Source of the DNA: Spirochaetales bacterium
GTDB taxonomy: Bacteria > Spirochaetota > Spirochaetia > Sphaerochaetales > Sphaerochaetaceae
Direction: 5' to 3'
Length of the DNA: 5,611 nucleotides
NCBI GenBank assembly: GCA_028723145.1
Contig: JAQYFM010000137.1
Coordinates: 1-5,611, forward strand
A model generated the notes under the pieces. That model had not been told where the DNA came from. It saw only the letters and a program-made list of their open reading frames with translations, and made no database searches. This document shows, piece after piece, positions 1 to 5,611 of the stretch. Each line of letters opens with the position of its first letter. Within the stretch, counting starts at the first letter, position 1. The position numbers were made by a program, and so were the translations under genes.

Positions 1-302
1 CCAAGGCTTTCAGCAGTAAAGAGCACTGTGTAACCGTCTGGGTTAGCGTCAAGAGCAGCTTGACATCCGATAGAACCAGAAGCACCACCCTGGTTAACAA
101 CTGTAACAGCAACACCAAGTTCTTTTGACAAAAGAGCTGCAAACTTTCTTCCTGATACGTCTGTTGTACCACCAGCGCCATATGGAACGATCATGGTGAT
201 AGCCTTTTGTGGATATGTATTAACACTTTCTGCAGATGCTTGTGCAAAAAGTGAGCTAAAAGTTAATACTAATGTTAATAAAATTAACAAAGGTTTTTTC
301 AT
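1..302 (-). CDS. Tripartite tricarboxylate transporter substrate-binding protein (TctC/Bug family), 5' part only
   Basis: This is the first 100 codons and two bases of a gene that runs off the left edge; family members are usually about 320 residues. It should encode the periplasmic receptor that captures a small solute, typically a carboxylate, and delivers it to a TctA/TctB-type membrane permease. Residues 1-24 are a Sec signal peptide: MKK, a Leu/Thr-rich hydrophobic core, then an ASA site before ESVNTYP. No lipobox cysteine is present, so a free periplasmic protein is expected. The family signature follows: YPQKAITMIVPYGAGGTTDV (about 30-49), the LGVAVTVVNQGGASGSIG segment (about 62-79) and NPDGYTVLF (about 87-95). 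The start is supported by GGAGGT at 307-312, 4 nt upstream of ATG. The gene has its own promoter and is separated from the upstream gene by a terminator. The ligand cannot be read from this fragment, and the permease genes, if present, lie outside the window. Confidence 0.9.
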   Translation of the reverse strand, partial: MKKPLLILLTLVLTFSSLFAQASAESVNTYPQKAITMIVPYGAGGTTDVSGRKFAALLSKELGVAVTVVNQGGASGSIGCQAALDANPDGYTVLFTAESL

Positions 303-326
303 AATTACCTCCAAAGTGTAGGTAAT

Positions 327-355
327 TTTATAACAAAAAATGCAATAAAGTTCAA
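327..355 (-). promoter_or_regulatory. Sigma-70-type promoter for the tctC-like gene
   Basis: On the minus strand a -35 box TTGAAC (350-355) is followed after 17 nt by a -10 box TATAAA (327-332). Both are close to consensus with the best spacing. Transcription would start near position 320, giving a leader of roughly 18 nt that contains the GGAGGT Shine-Dalgarno (307-312). It lies downstream of the SNF2-gene terminator, so it should drive the receptor gene independently. Confidence 0.72.
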
Positions 356-391
356 TTAGGTTATGCAATAATCTGTATATATATGCACTAA
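340..391 (-). repeat. Three direct copies of a TTAKTGCAT 9-mer, operator-like array upstream of tctC
   Basis: Read on the minus strand, TTAGTGCAT lies at 383-391, TTATTGCAT at 363-371 and TTATTGCAT at 340-348. Start-to-start distances are 20 and 23 bp, near two helical turns. The copy nearest the gene falls inside the spacer between the -35 and -10 boxes, and the other two lie just upstream of the -35 box. The middle copy extends to TTATTGCATAA, an imperfect palindrome (TTAT/ATAA). This arrangement fits cooperative binding of a regulator. The regulator is not identifiable from the window, and chance recurrence in AT-rich DNA is possible. Confidence 0.4.
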
Positions 392-406
392 ACTTACACA
401 AGAACC

Positions 407-433
407 AAAAGAGCTCCCATATGAGAGCCCCTT
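407..433 (-). terminator. Rho-independent terminator of the SNF2-family gene
   Basis: On the minus strand AAGGGGCTCTC (423-433) pairs with GGGAGCTCTTT (408-418) around an ATAT loop, an 11-bp stem with three G-U pairs. The stem's 3' side ends in a short U run (CUCUUUU). It begins 4 nt after the TAG stop at 438-440. The other strand has no T tract after the stem, so it should act mainly on leftward transcription. Confidence 0.8.
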
Positions 434-437
434 AAAT

Positions 438-3400
438 CTACTTCTTTAATATAAATGCTATATCCTCAATAGTTGCATTAACAACAGATGAATCATCTTT
501 AGAAATTACTTTATCTATAATATCCTTTTTTATTTCCTGAAGCTCTAAAACTCTTTGTTCAATCGAATCTTCTGCAATTAGCTTTATTACTTCAACATTT
601 CGTTTTTGACCAATTCTATGAGTTCTATCATCTGCTTGATCTTCAGCTGCCGCATTCCACCATGGGTCGATATGAATAACAGTATCAGCACCAGTAAGAT
701 TAAGGCCTGTACCACCAGCCTTTAAGCTTATCAAGAAGACATCTGGACCTTCTGCTTCATTAAAGTCATTCATCATCTCAATACGCTTTTTAGCAGGAGT
801 ATCACCAGTTAAGATAAAGTAAGAGACACCTAAATTATCAAGAATAAGGCCAAGAGCTTCTAAGGCTTTGACAAATTGTGAAAAGACTAATATTCTATGC
901 CCCTTTTCAAGGTAATCAGGGATTAATGTTTTTAATAGATTAAACTTTGCGCTTTCACCTTTATATTTATCTAGGTACAGAGCTGGATCAATACAAATTT
1001 GTCTAAGTCTTGTAAGATATGGAAGAATATCAAAAGCCCTACCCTCAGCTTCAAAAATTTCAGCAGCTGTAGTTCTTTCAGCCTCATAGACAAGACGTTG
1101 GCTATCATCCATTTCACACGATAAGATTCTCTCATACTTTGGAGGAAGATCTGTTAATACATCTTCTTTAGTACGTCTTAAGATAAAAGGTGCAACCTTT
1201 CTTCTTATATCTTCATGTTCACTGGACTTAAAGATATTAATATCCTCAAGATATCCTGGCATAATAAAGTCAAAAATTGACCATAAGTCTGCAATATTAT
1301 TTTCAATAGGTGTACCAGTTAAAGCAAAGCGATGCTCTGCATCGATACTCTTAACACTCTTTGTCTTTTGAGCATAGATATTTCTAATATACTGGGCTTC
1401 ATCAATAACAGCATAATTGAAGTGACAATCATACTTTTTTATATCAGAGCGAAGGGAATCAATACTGGTTATGTAAACAACCTTCTTATTTGGATCAATG
1501 CTACTAATTAGCTTACTTCTAACACTTTCAGGGCCATAGATTTCAACTACCTCTGTTTTTCCATCAAACTTTAAAAATTCGCTCTTCCAGTTAAATATCA
1601 AGCTCTTTGGACAAACAATTAATGAAGGCTCTTGTTTTTTATCAGCTTTAATCAAAGCTATCATCTGAATAGTTTTTCCAAGCCCCATATCATCTGCTAA
1701 TATACCACCAAGCCCATAGCTGGAGAGAATAGAAAGCCAGTTATAGCCTTCAATTTGATAACCTCTAAGCTTAGCATTGATGCTAGGAAGTTTAATATCA
1801 GCACTTTTAAAGGATCTTAAATCCTCCATCATGTTTCTTAAATATTTATCAACATGGCAGTTTCTTTGGTGAGCTAACGCCTTAATAGCAGTAACCATAG
1901 GAACAGGACGCTTTGCATATAAATTATTTGCATCCATCTGGAAGTCATCTACAGTTTCTCCAAATTCCTTTGCTTCCTCATTATCAAGGTCGACAATTCT
2001 ATTATCCTTTAATAGGATGTACTTCTTCTTTTTCTTTAAAGCAGCTAGTATTTCTGCTAATTCCTTTTCACTAAACTCACTCTTTTCCAAGAAGAGTTCC
2101 ATTATTCCACTATTGTATTTGATTCTAAAAATTTGCCTATTTACAGATACTAATTTCTTATTTAACAAGCTATCTGATAAATAAACAGTTGCAAGAGATC
2201 TGAGTTTAGTAAAATCCATTCTAAAGAATGATAGAACTTTACTTTCATCAGTTAAAAATCCATTCTCATTGAACCCAAGTGATGAAAGATAACCTTTAAG
2301 TGCGTTTAATCTATCAATATCAAATTGAGTAAGCTGGTTTTCTTTTACTTCAATATCATCATTTGTATATTTTATTGCACATGAAATAACTCCATGTTCA
2401 TAATCAAATGAGGTATTAAATCTAACATTTGAAAGCTTGAAGCTTTCTTTTAACTTATTATCAACAGAGATAAATGATGAATAGTGAGCAAATATTTTAG
2501 ACCTAAAATCATTAATAATAGGCTTTATACATACACCTTTATGCTTATCAAAGAATTGTAATAACTTTATCTCATCTACAGAGTTTTCAATTTTATCAAT
2601 AAAGTAAGAACTATCTTCTTTAACAAAAATAAAGCCATTACCACCTAAGAAGATTGCAACCTCTTCTTTTGCTACATTTGTGTTAATCTTATAGTTTTTA
2701 TCTATTGAAGCAGTAAGATAATGAGGCTTTAGCCTTATTGTAGTTTCAACTTCATTAAAAGTAATTGTCCTATTTTTTAATGTTGATAAAAGACCTGAAA
2801 ATAAAGTTTCAGGTAGAGTTATATACTTTTTATTCCTTGAATCTCCAACACGACCAGAAGTTAATCTAGCAGGAATTAATAGTTGTAAAGCAGCTCTATC
2901 GTCTTCGACAATATTATCAAGGTCATGAGTGAATGTTAAATCTTTACCATAGCTAACTGTTTCACCCTTTCTAAAGTAGTCTAAGAATTCTGCTGCATCC
3001 TTTACTTGGTATTTTTTCCTTATTCCTATCTTAAAGCTTAAATAGCCATAACCATATTCATAGCCAAATGCAAAATCAATTGAAGCAAGATTATCATTTG
3101 AAAGAATAATTGCAGTATCATTAGATAATGATTCTTGTAGAGCAACCATATCTTTTGTAAACTCACTATTCTTCTTAGAAAAGTTTAATACAGCAACTCT
3201 ATTTTCTTGCTCTATCCTCTTTTTCTTATACTCTTCTTCTGTACCTTTAATACAAGCATTAATAATACTTTCTGGTTTTACTTCATATTCAAATTTAATA
3301 AAAGAATTTGTTAAATTTAAATGACCATTTTCTTCATCAACTTTAACTAAAAATCTATCATTAAAGAATGGGTTCTTTACATAGAATGTACAATTCACAT

Positions 3401-4907
3401 TATTTGACAATTCATTAAAAATCCAGAGTGTATCAAAGTAATCAAGGATTTCTGCTTCCTCATCACCTTTTGGAGGAAAAGTTAAACCTTCTTTATTTTT
3501 CCCGAATACTCCAGTTAAATATGCAAATAATAACTGTGAATTAGGAAGCTTATGAGCATACTTAAAAAGTAAAGCTGCACAAACTGCTTTCTGATTCAAT
3601 ATACACCAATGAATAACAAAAAGAATGTACCTTCCAATTAACTTTGGATCTTCGCCTAATAATACTTCATTTAATATTTTACTAACTGAACTTTCAGTAG
3701 GATTAATGCTAAATATTATCTTCTTTTGCTCTTCATCTGATAGTTCATCTAGATAACTAGCAGGCAGTAAATTCTTTTTAAATAATGATATAACTTCAAT
3801 TCTTTCATTTCTATCTAATAGATTTAAGTATTTACATATAAGTTGGTTTACTTCCTCTGAATTAGAAGTGTTATCAAGAGTTAAAATAATCTTTATAATA
3901 CTTTCTTTATTATCTTTAAATACTTCTTTATCTTTAATTAAATTATCTAATATTGTTAAATGGTCAGTATCAAACATAGGTGATACAGATGCAAAGTACT
4001 TAATTAATAAGTCTTTATTATCAGTTACAGCTAAATATAGATATCTTAAATCATCATCTGCTTCATATGTAAGTATTCCATTTTTCTCAATATCTTTTTT
4101 AGCTTTTTCAAAGCTTCTTAAAATTCTTTTAAAGAAGGTTTTATTTGATTTAGTTTGTCTAGTATTACAATCTTCTTCTTTGTAATACTCACTCTTTACA
4201 ATTGCATCATAGCAAAAATCGTTTTCAAGTAATGCATAGAAGAAATCTGTATACTTATCTAAGAAAGTAGAATTATAGTAGAAAGGTTCATTATGCATTA
4301 AAAAGTAGAACACCCTTCTTGCATAAGAAACTGAACCAATATTGGCAATTAAATTTTTAACATTTTTCTTTGAATTTTTTATTGAGACTAAATCTATTTG
4401 CTTTTTTGAATAACCTAAGAGGATATCAGCAAGTTCAGCAGAGATAAAGTAATCTTTTGCATATTCATTACTTTCATAAAGGTATGATTCCATAATGCTA
4501 TCTAAGCAATCAGTAATCCAATTCTTAACTACATCTACATACTGACATTTATATGTACCACAGTTGCAAGTAATAGAGTATGAAGAACACGTTACATGAT
4601 GAGTTTTTCTTCCCTCTTTTATCTCTACATCTAAATTTATAGACCCTTTTTTAGGTCTAATTACTTTAAGGTCTGCATAATCAAACTTAATTGGCTTAGC
4701 ATTTAAATAATTATTATAAGAATTCTTTTCTTGGTTATAATAGTAATCAATAGCATTTGTAGCTACATCATATGACCTAGATACTTCTTCAAACTTTCCA
4801 CTTCCAAAGTAAGCCAATGCAGTTTTATCATCATAGTTATTATAAAAGTTTATACAAAAGCCTTTATCCCAATTGTAACAAAACTCAAATTTTCTAAATC
4901 GTTCCAT
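438..4907 (-). CDS. Large SNF2-family DEAD/DEAH-like ATPase with SWIM-like zinc finger and SNF2-associated region
   Basis: This 1489-residue protein is a superfamily 2, SNF2-type double-stranded nucleic-acid translocase, presumably cytoplasmic; its substrate and partners are unknown. The C-terminal motor is intact: Q-like LRGYQIEGYNWL (1047-1058), Walker A DDMGLGKT (1072-1079), Walker B DEAQ (1169-1172), motif III ALTGTP (1195-1200), motif IV region RILVFSQF (1338-1345), motif V SLKAGGTGLNLTGAD (1394-1408) and motif VI QADDRTHRIGQ (1424-1434). An N-terminal SWIM-like finger is visible at 103-123 (C114, C116, C121, with Tyr at 123 where His is usual). Residues about 570-1000 correspond in position to the bacterial SNF2-associated region. 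Residues about 140-560 are mostly predicted helical by eye and I do not recognise them. Bacterial relatives are commonly about 900-1100 residues, so this one is long. Many bacterial SNF2 proteins pair with defence or RNA-polymerase functions, but no neighbour here supports either. No Shine-Dalgarno precedes the ATG. The start is kept because the frame reads cleanly into the SWIM-like segment. Confidence 0.93.
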   Translation of the reverse strand: MERFRKFEFCYNWDKGFCINFYNNYDDKTALAYFGSGKFEEVSRSYDVATNAIDYYYNQEKNSYNNYLNAKPIKFDYADLKVIRPKKGSINLDVEIKEGRKTHHVTCSSYSITCNCGTYKCQYVDVVKNWITDCLDSIMESYLYESNEYAKDYFISAELADILLGYSKKQIDLVSIKNSKKNVKNLIANIGSVSYARRVFYFLMHNEPFYYNSTFLDKYTDFFYALLENDFCYDAIVKSEYYKEEDCNTRQTKSNKTFFKRILRSFEKAKKDIEKNGILTYEADDDLRYLYLAVTDNKDLLIKYFASVSPMFDTDHLTILDNLIKDKEVFKDNKESIIKIILTLDNTSNSEEVNQLICKYLNLLDRNERIEVISLFKKNLLPASYLDELSDEEQKKIIFSINPTESSVSKILNEVLLGEDPKLIGRYILFVIHWCILNQKAVCAALLFKYAHKLPNSQLLFAYLTGVFGKNKEGLTFPPKGDEEAEILDYFDTLWIFNELSNNVNCTFYVKNPFFNDRFLVKVDEENGHLNLTNSFIKFEYEVKPESIINACIKGTEEEYKKKRIEQENRVAVLNFSKKNSEFTKDMVALQESLSNDTAIILSNDNLASIDFAFGYEYGYGYLSFKIGIRKKYQVKDAAEFLDYFRKGETVSYGKDLTFTHDLDNIVEDDRAALQLLIPARLTSGRVGDSRNKKYITLPETLFSGLLSTLKNRTITFNEVETTIRLKPHYLTASIDKNYKINTNVAKEEVAIFLGGNGFIFVKEDSSYFIDKIENSVDEIKLLQFFDKHKGVCIKPIINDFRSKIFAHYSSFISVDNKLKESFKLSNVRFNTSFDYEHGVISCAIKYTNDDIEVKENQLTQFDIDRLNALKGYLSSLGFNENGFLTDESKVLSFFRMDFTKLRSLATVYLSDSLLNKKLVSVNRQIFRIKYNSGIMELFLEKSEFSEKELAEILAALKKKKKYILLKDNRIVDLDNEEAKEFGETVDDFQMDANNLYAKRPVPMVTAIKALAHQRNCHVDKYLRNMMEDLRSFKSADIKLPSINAKLRGYQIEGYNWLSILSSYGLGGILADDMGLGKTIQMIALIKADKKQEPSLIVCPKSLIFNWKSEFLKFDGKTEVVEIYGPESVRSKLISSIDPNKKVVYITSIDSLRSDIKKYDCHFNYAVIDEAQYIRNIYAQKTKSVKSIDAEHRFALTGTPIENNIADLWSIFDFIMPGYLEDINIFKSSEHEDIRRKVAPFILRRTKEDVLTDLPPKYERILSCEMDDSQRLVYEAERTTAAEIFEAEGRAFDILPYLTRLRQICIDPALYLDKYKGESAKFNLLKTLIPDYLEKGHRILVFSQFVKALEALGLILDNLGVSYFILTGDTPAKKRIEMMNDFNEAEGPDVFLISLKAGGTGLNLTGADTVIHIDPWWNAAAEDQADDRTHRIGQKRNVEVIKLIAEDSIEQRVLELQEIKKDIIDKVISKDDSSVVNATIEDIAFILKK

Positions 4908-4923
4908 AAATATTATTTTAACT
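4908..4923 (-). promoter_or_regulatory. Possible -10 element for the SNF2 gene, implying a near-leaderless transcript
   Basis: Only 16 nt lie between the rpmA terminator's T tract and the SNF2 ATG. They contain TAAAAT (4915-4920), which matches five of six bases of the -10 consensus. A start site about 7 nt further on would fall almost at the ATG. The correctly spaced upstream hexamer lies in the terminator stem and does not resemble TTGACA. No purine-rich Shine-Dalgarno is present. This is a weak call; read-through from rpmA is the alternative. Confidence 0.2.
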
Positions 4924-4960
4924 AAAAAAAAGCGTAGTAATAGATTTTTCTACTACTACG
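4924..4960 (-). terminator. Rho-independent terminator of the rplU-rpmA operon
   Basis: On the minus strand CGTAGTAGTAG (4950-4960) pairs with CTATTACTACG (4933-4943), an 11-bp stem with a single G-U pair and a 6-nt A-rich loop. One C and then eight T residues (4924-4931) follow. It starts 25 nt after the rpmA stop. This is a textbook intrinsic terminator and should separate the ribosomal operon from the SNF2 gene. Confidence 0.93.
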
Positions 4961-4985
4961 TTATTACTAATTGTTAGCTTTTTGC

Positions 4986-5237
4986 TTACTCAGTTACAAT
5001 TGTTGCATACTTTCTGTTGTTTCTTGTGATATAAGCAACCTTACCTGCAGCCTTTGCAAAGAGTGTGTAATCGGAACCAAGACCAACATTCTGACCTGGG
5101 TGGATGTTTGTACCGTGCTGTCTAACTAAGATTTCACCAGCCTTTACATCCTGACCACCGAATCTCTTAACACCAAGACGCTGTGCGTTAGAATCGCGTC
5201 CGTTACGTGATGAACCACCACCTTTCTTATGTGCCAT
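4986..5237 (-). CDS. rpmA: 50S ribosomal protein L27
   Basis: This 83-residue protein is bacterial L27, a large-subunit protein whose flexible N-terminus reaches the peptidyl-transferase centre and helps position tRNA. The sequence opens with MAHKKGGGSSRNGRDS and continues with RLGVKRFGGQ, VKAGEILVRQHGT, IHPGQNVGLGSDYTLFA and a C-terminal GKVAYITRNNRKYATIV stretch, matching the family along its full length. The N-terminus is the mature type; the Prp-cleaved extension of most Firmicutes (ending in LQFFA-like residues) is absent. The start is fixed by AGGAGG (5245-5250), which overlaps the rplU TAA stop and lies 7 nt from the ATG, suggesting translational coupling. It is co-transcribed with rplU and followed by a strong terminator. 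In many bacteria obg follows rpmA; it is not here. Confidence 0.98.
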   Translation of the reverse strand: MAHKKGGGSSRNGRDSNAQRLGVKRFGGQDVKAGEILVRQHGTNIHPGQNVGLGSDYTLFAKAAGKVAYITRNNRKYATIVTE

Positions 5238-5249
5238 ATTCGATCCTCC

Positions 5250-5561
5250 TTAGCCTTCAATCTTGTTGATTGTGATGAGAGTATACTGTTCCCTGTGACC
5301 CTGAGTTCTTCTGTAACCCTTTCTTCTGTGGAACTTGTAAACCTTAATCTTATCGCCTTTAACTTCGCTGCCAACTGTAGCAACAACTTTAGCACCAGCA
5401 ACATATGGTGTGCCGAATGTAGCCTTGTCACCGTCAACAACAGCGAGAACCTTGTCTGTTTCGTAAGCTGAACCCTCTGCGAGAGAGAGAAGATCGACCT
5501 GCAGTGTTTCACCTTCAACAGCTTTATACTGCTTGCCGAGAATTTCAACGAGTGCGTACAT
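5250..5561 (-). CDS. rplU: 50S ribosomal protein L21
   Basis: This 103-residue protein is bacterial L21, a 23S rRNA-binding protein of the large subunit. The length is the usual one. The N-terminal MYALVEILGKQYKAVEG strand and the basic C-terminal block KVYKFHRRKGYRRTQGHR followed by QYTLITINKI are diagnostic. The start is supported by AGAGGA (5571-5576), 9 nt upstream of ATG. The stop is 12 nt from the rpmA start, and the pair forms the widely conserved L21-L27 operon. No prp (ysxB-like) gene sits between them. By eye the GC content here is clearly higher than in most of the neighbouring SNF2 gene, as expected for a highly expressed gene with constrained codon use. Confidence 0.98.
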   Translation of the reverse strand: MYALVEILGKQYKAVEGETLQVDLLSLAEGSAYETDKVLAVVDGDKATFGTPYVAGAKVVATVGSEVKGDKIKVYKFHRRKGYRRTQGHREQYTLITINKIEG

Positions 5562-5611
5562 ATCTAAGTATCCTCTATTTGTTTAATCTTTGAGTATTAT
5601 TAAGATTTTCT
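5562..5611 (-). promoter_or_regulatory. rplU leader with Shine-Dalgarno; promoter not resolved
   Basis: The 50 nt upstream of rplU contain the AGAGGA Shine-Dalgarno (5571-5576) in AT-rich sequence. A 6-bp AATCTT/AAGATT inverted repeat (5585-5590 and 5602-5607) has an 11-nt loop and is too weak to call a regulatory hairpin. No paired -35/-10 set is visible before the window ends, so the promoter probably lies outside. Confidence 0.35.

Noticed and set aside
376..384. TATATATAT tract as a -10 element or protein-binding site
   Set aside because: A better spaced promoter lies closer to the gene at 327-355, and the simple TA repeat has no matching -35 hexamer that I can see.
3868..4185. Plus-strand open frame of 105 codons, antisense to the SNF2 gene
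   Set aside because: It is Leu/Ser/Lys-rich low-complexity sequence that mirrors the AT-rich antisense coding strand, without a Shine-Dalgarno or family resemblance; it is a shadow of the SNF2 gene.
438..4907. SNF2 gene as part of a DISARM-like or other phage-defence cluster
   Set aside because: No methyltransferase, nuclease, phospholipase-D-like or other defence gene adjoins it; the neighbours are ribosomal proteins and a transporter receptor, each with its own transcription signals.
5229..5471. Plus-strand open frame of 80 codons opposite rplU
   Set aside because: It is antisense to rplU, lacks a ribosome-binding site and resembles no known protein.
5144..5548. Minus-strand open frame of 134 codons overlapping rplU and rpmA in another frame
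   Set aside because: It overlaps two unmistakable ribosomal protein genes, has no family resemblance, and its composition follows from frame-shifted reading of them.
5585..5607. AATCTT/AAGATT inverted repeat upstream of rplU as an L21 autoregulatory leader
   Set aside because: The stem is only 6 A-U-rich pairs with an 11-nt loop, too weak to separate from chance, and the leader is cut by the window edge.

Overview
The window holds four genes, all read leftward on the minus strand. In transcription order they are rplU (L21) and rpmA (L27), a very large SWIM/SNF2-type helicase-like ATPase, and the first 100 codons of a periplasmic substrate-binding protein of the tripartite tricarboxylate transporter (TctC/Bug) class. 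About 93% of the window is coding.

The sequence suggests a bacterium with an AT-rich genome and an outer membrane. The substrate-binding protein has a signal-peptidase-I type leader with no lipobox cysteine, as expected for a soluble periplasmic protein. L27 starts directly with the mature-type N-terminus and lacks the cleavable extension seen in most Firmicutes. No Prp protease gene sits between rplU and rpmA. The L21 and L27 sequences look to me most like those of spirochaetes or a related Gram-negative lineage. That assignment is from memory of the families and is tentative.

Layout, from high to low coordinates. The rplU leader (5562-5611) holds a Shine-Dalgarno site but no complete promoter. 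rplU and rpmA form a tight two-gene operon with a 12-nt gap, and the rpmA Shine-Dalgarno overlaps the rplU stop codon. A strong intrinsic terminator (4924-4960) follows rpmA. Only 16 nt separate it from the ATG of the 1489-residue SNF2-family gene, which occupies 80% of the window and has no visible Shine-Dalgarno. That gene ends in its own intrinsic terminator (407-433), 4 nt after the stop codon. A regulatory interval of about 100 bp follows. It holds a good sigma-70-type promoter (TTGAAC, 17 nt, TATAAA) and three copies of a 9-mer that look like an operator array, and then the tctC-like gene begins.

The genes appear to be three separate transcription units rather than one pathway: ribosome assembly, a nucleic-acid-translocating ATPase of unknown cellular role, and uptake of a small organic acid or similar solute. 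The points most worth following up are the long unassigned N-terminal half of the SNF2 protein with its imperfect SWIM zinc finger, the odd start region of that gene, and the iterated 9-mers in front of tctC.
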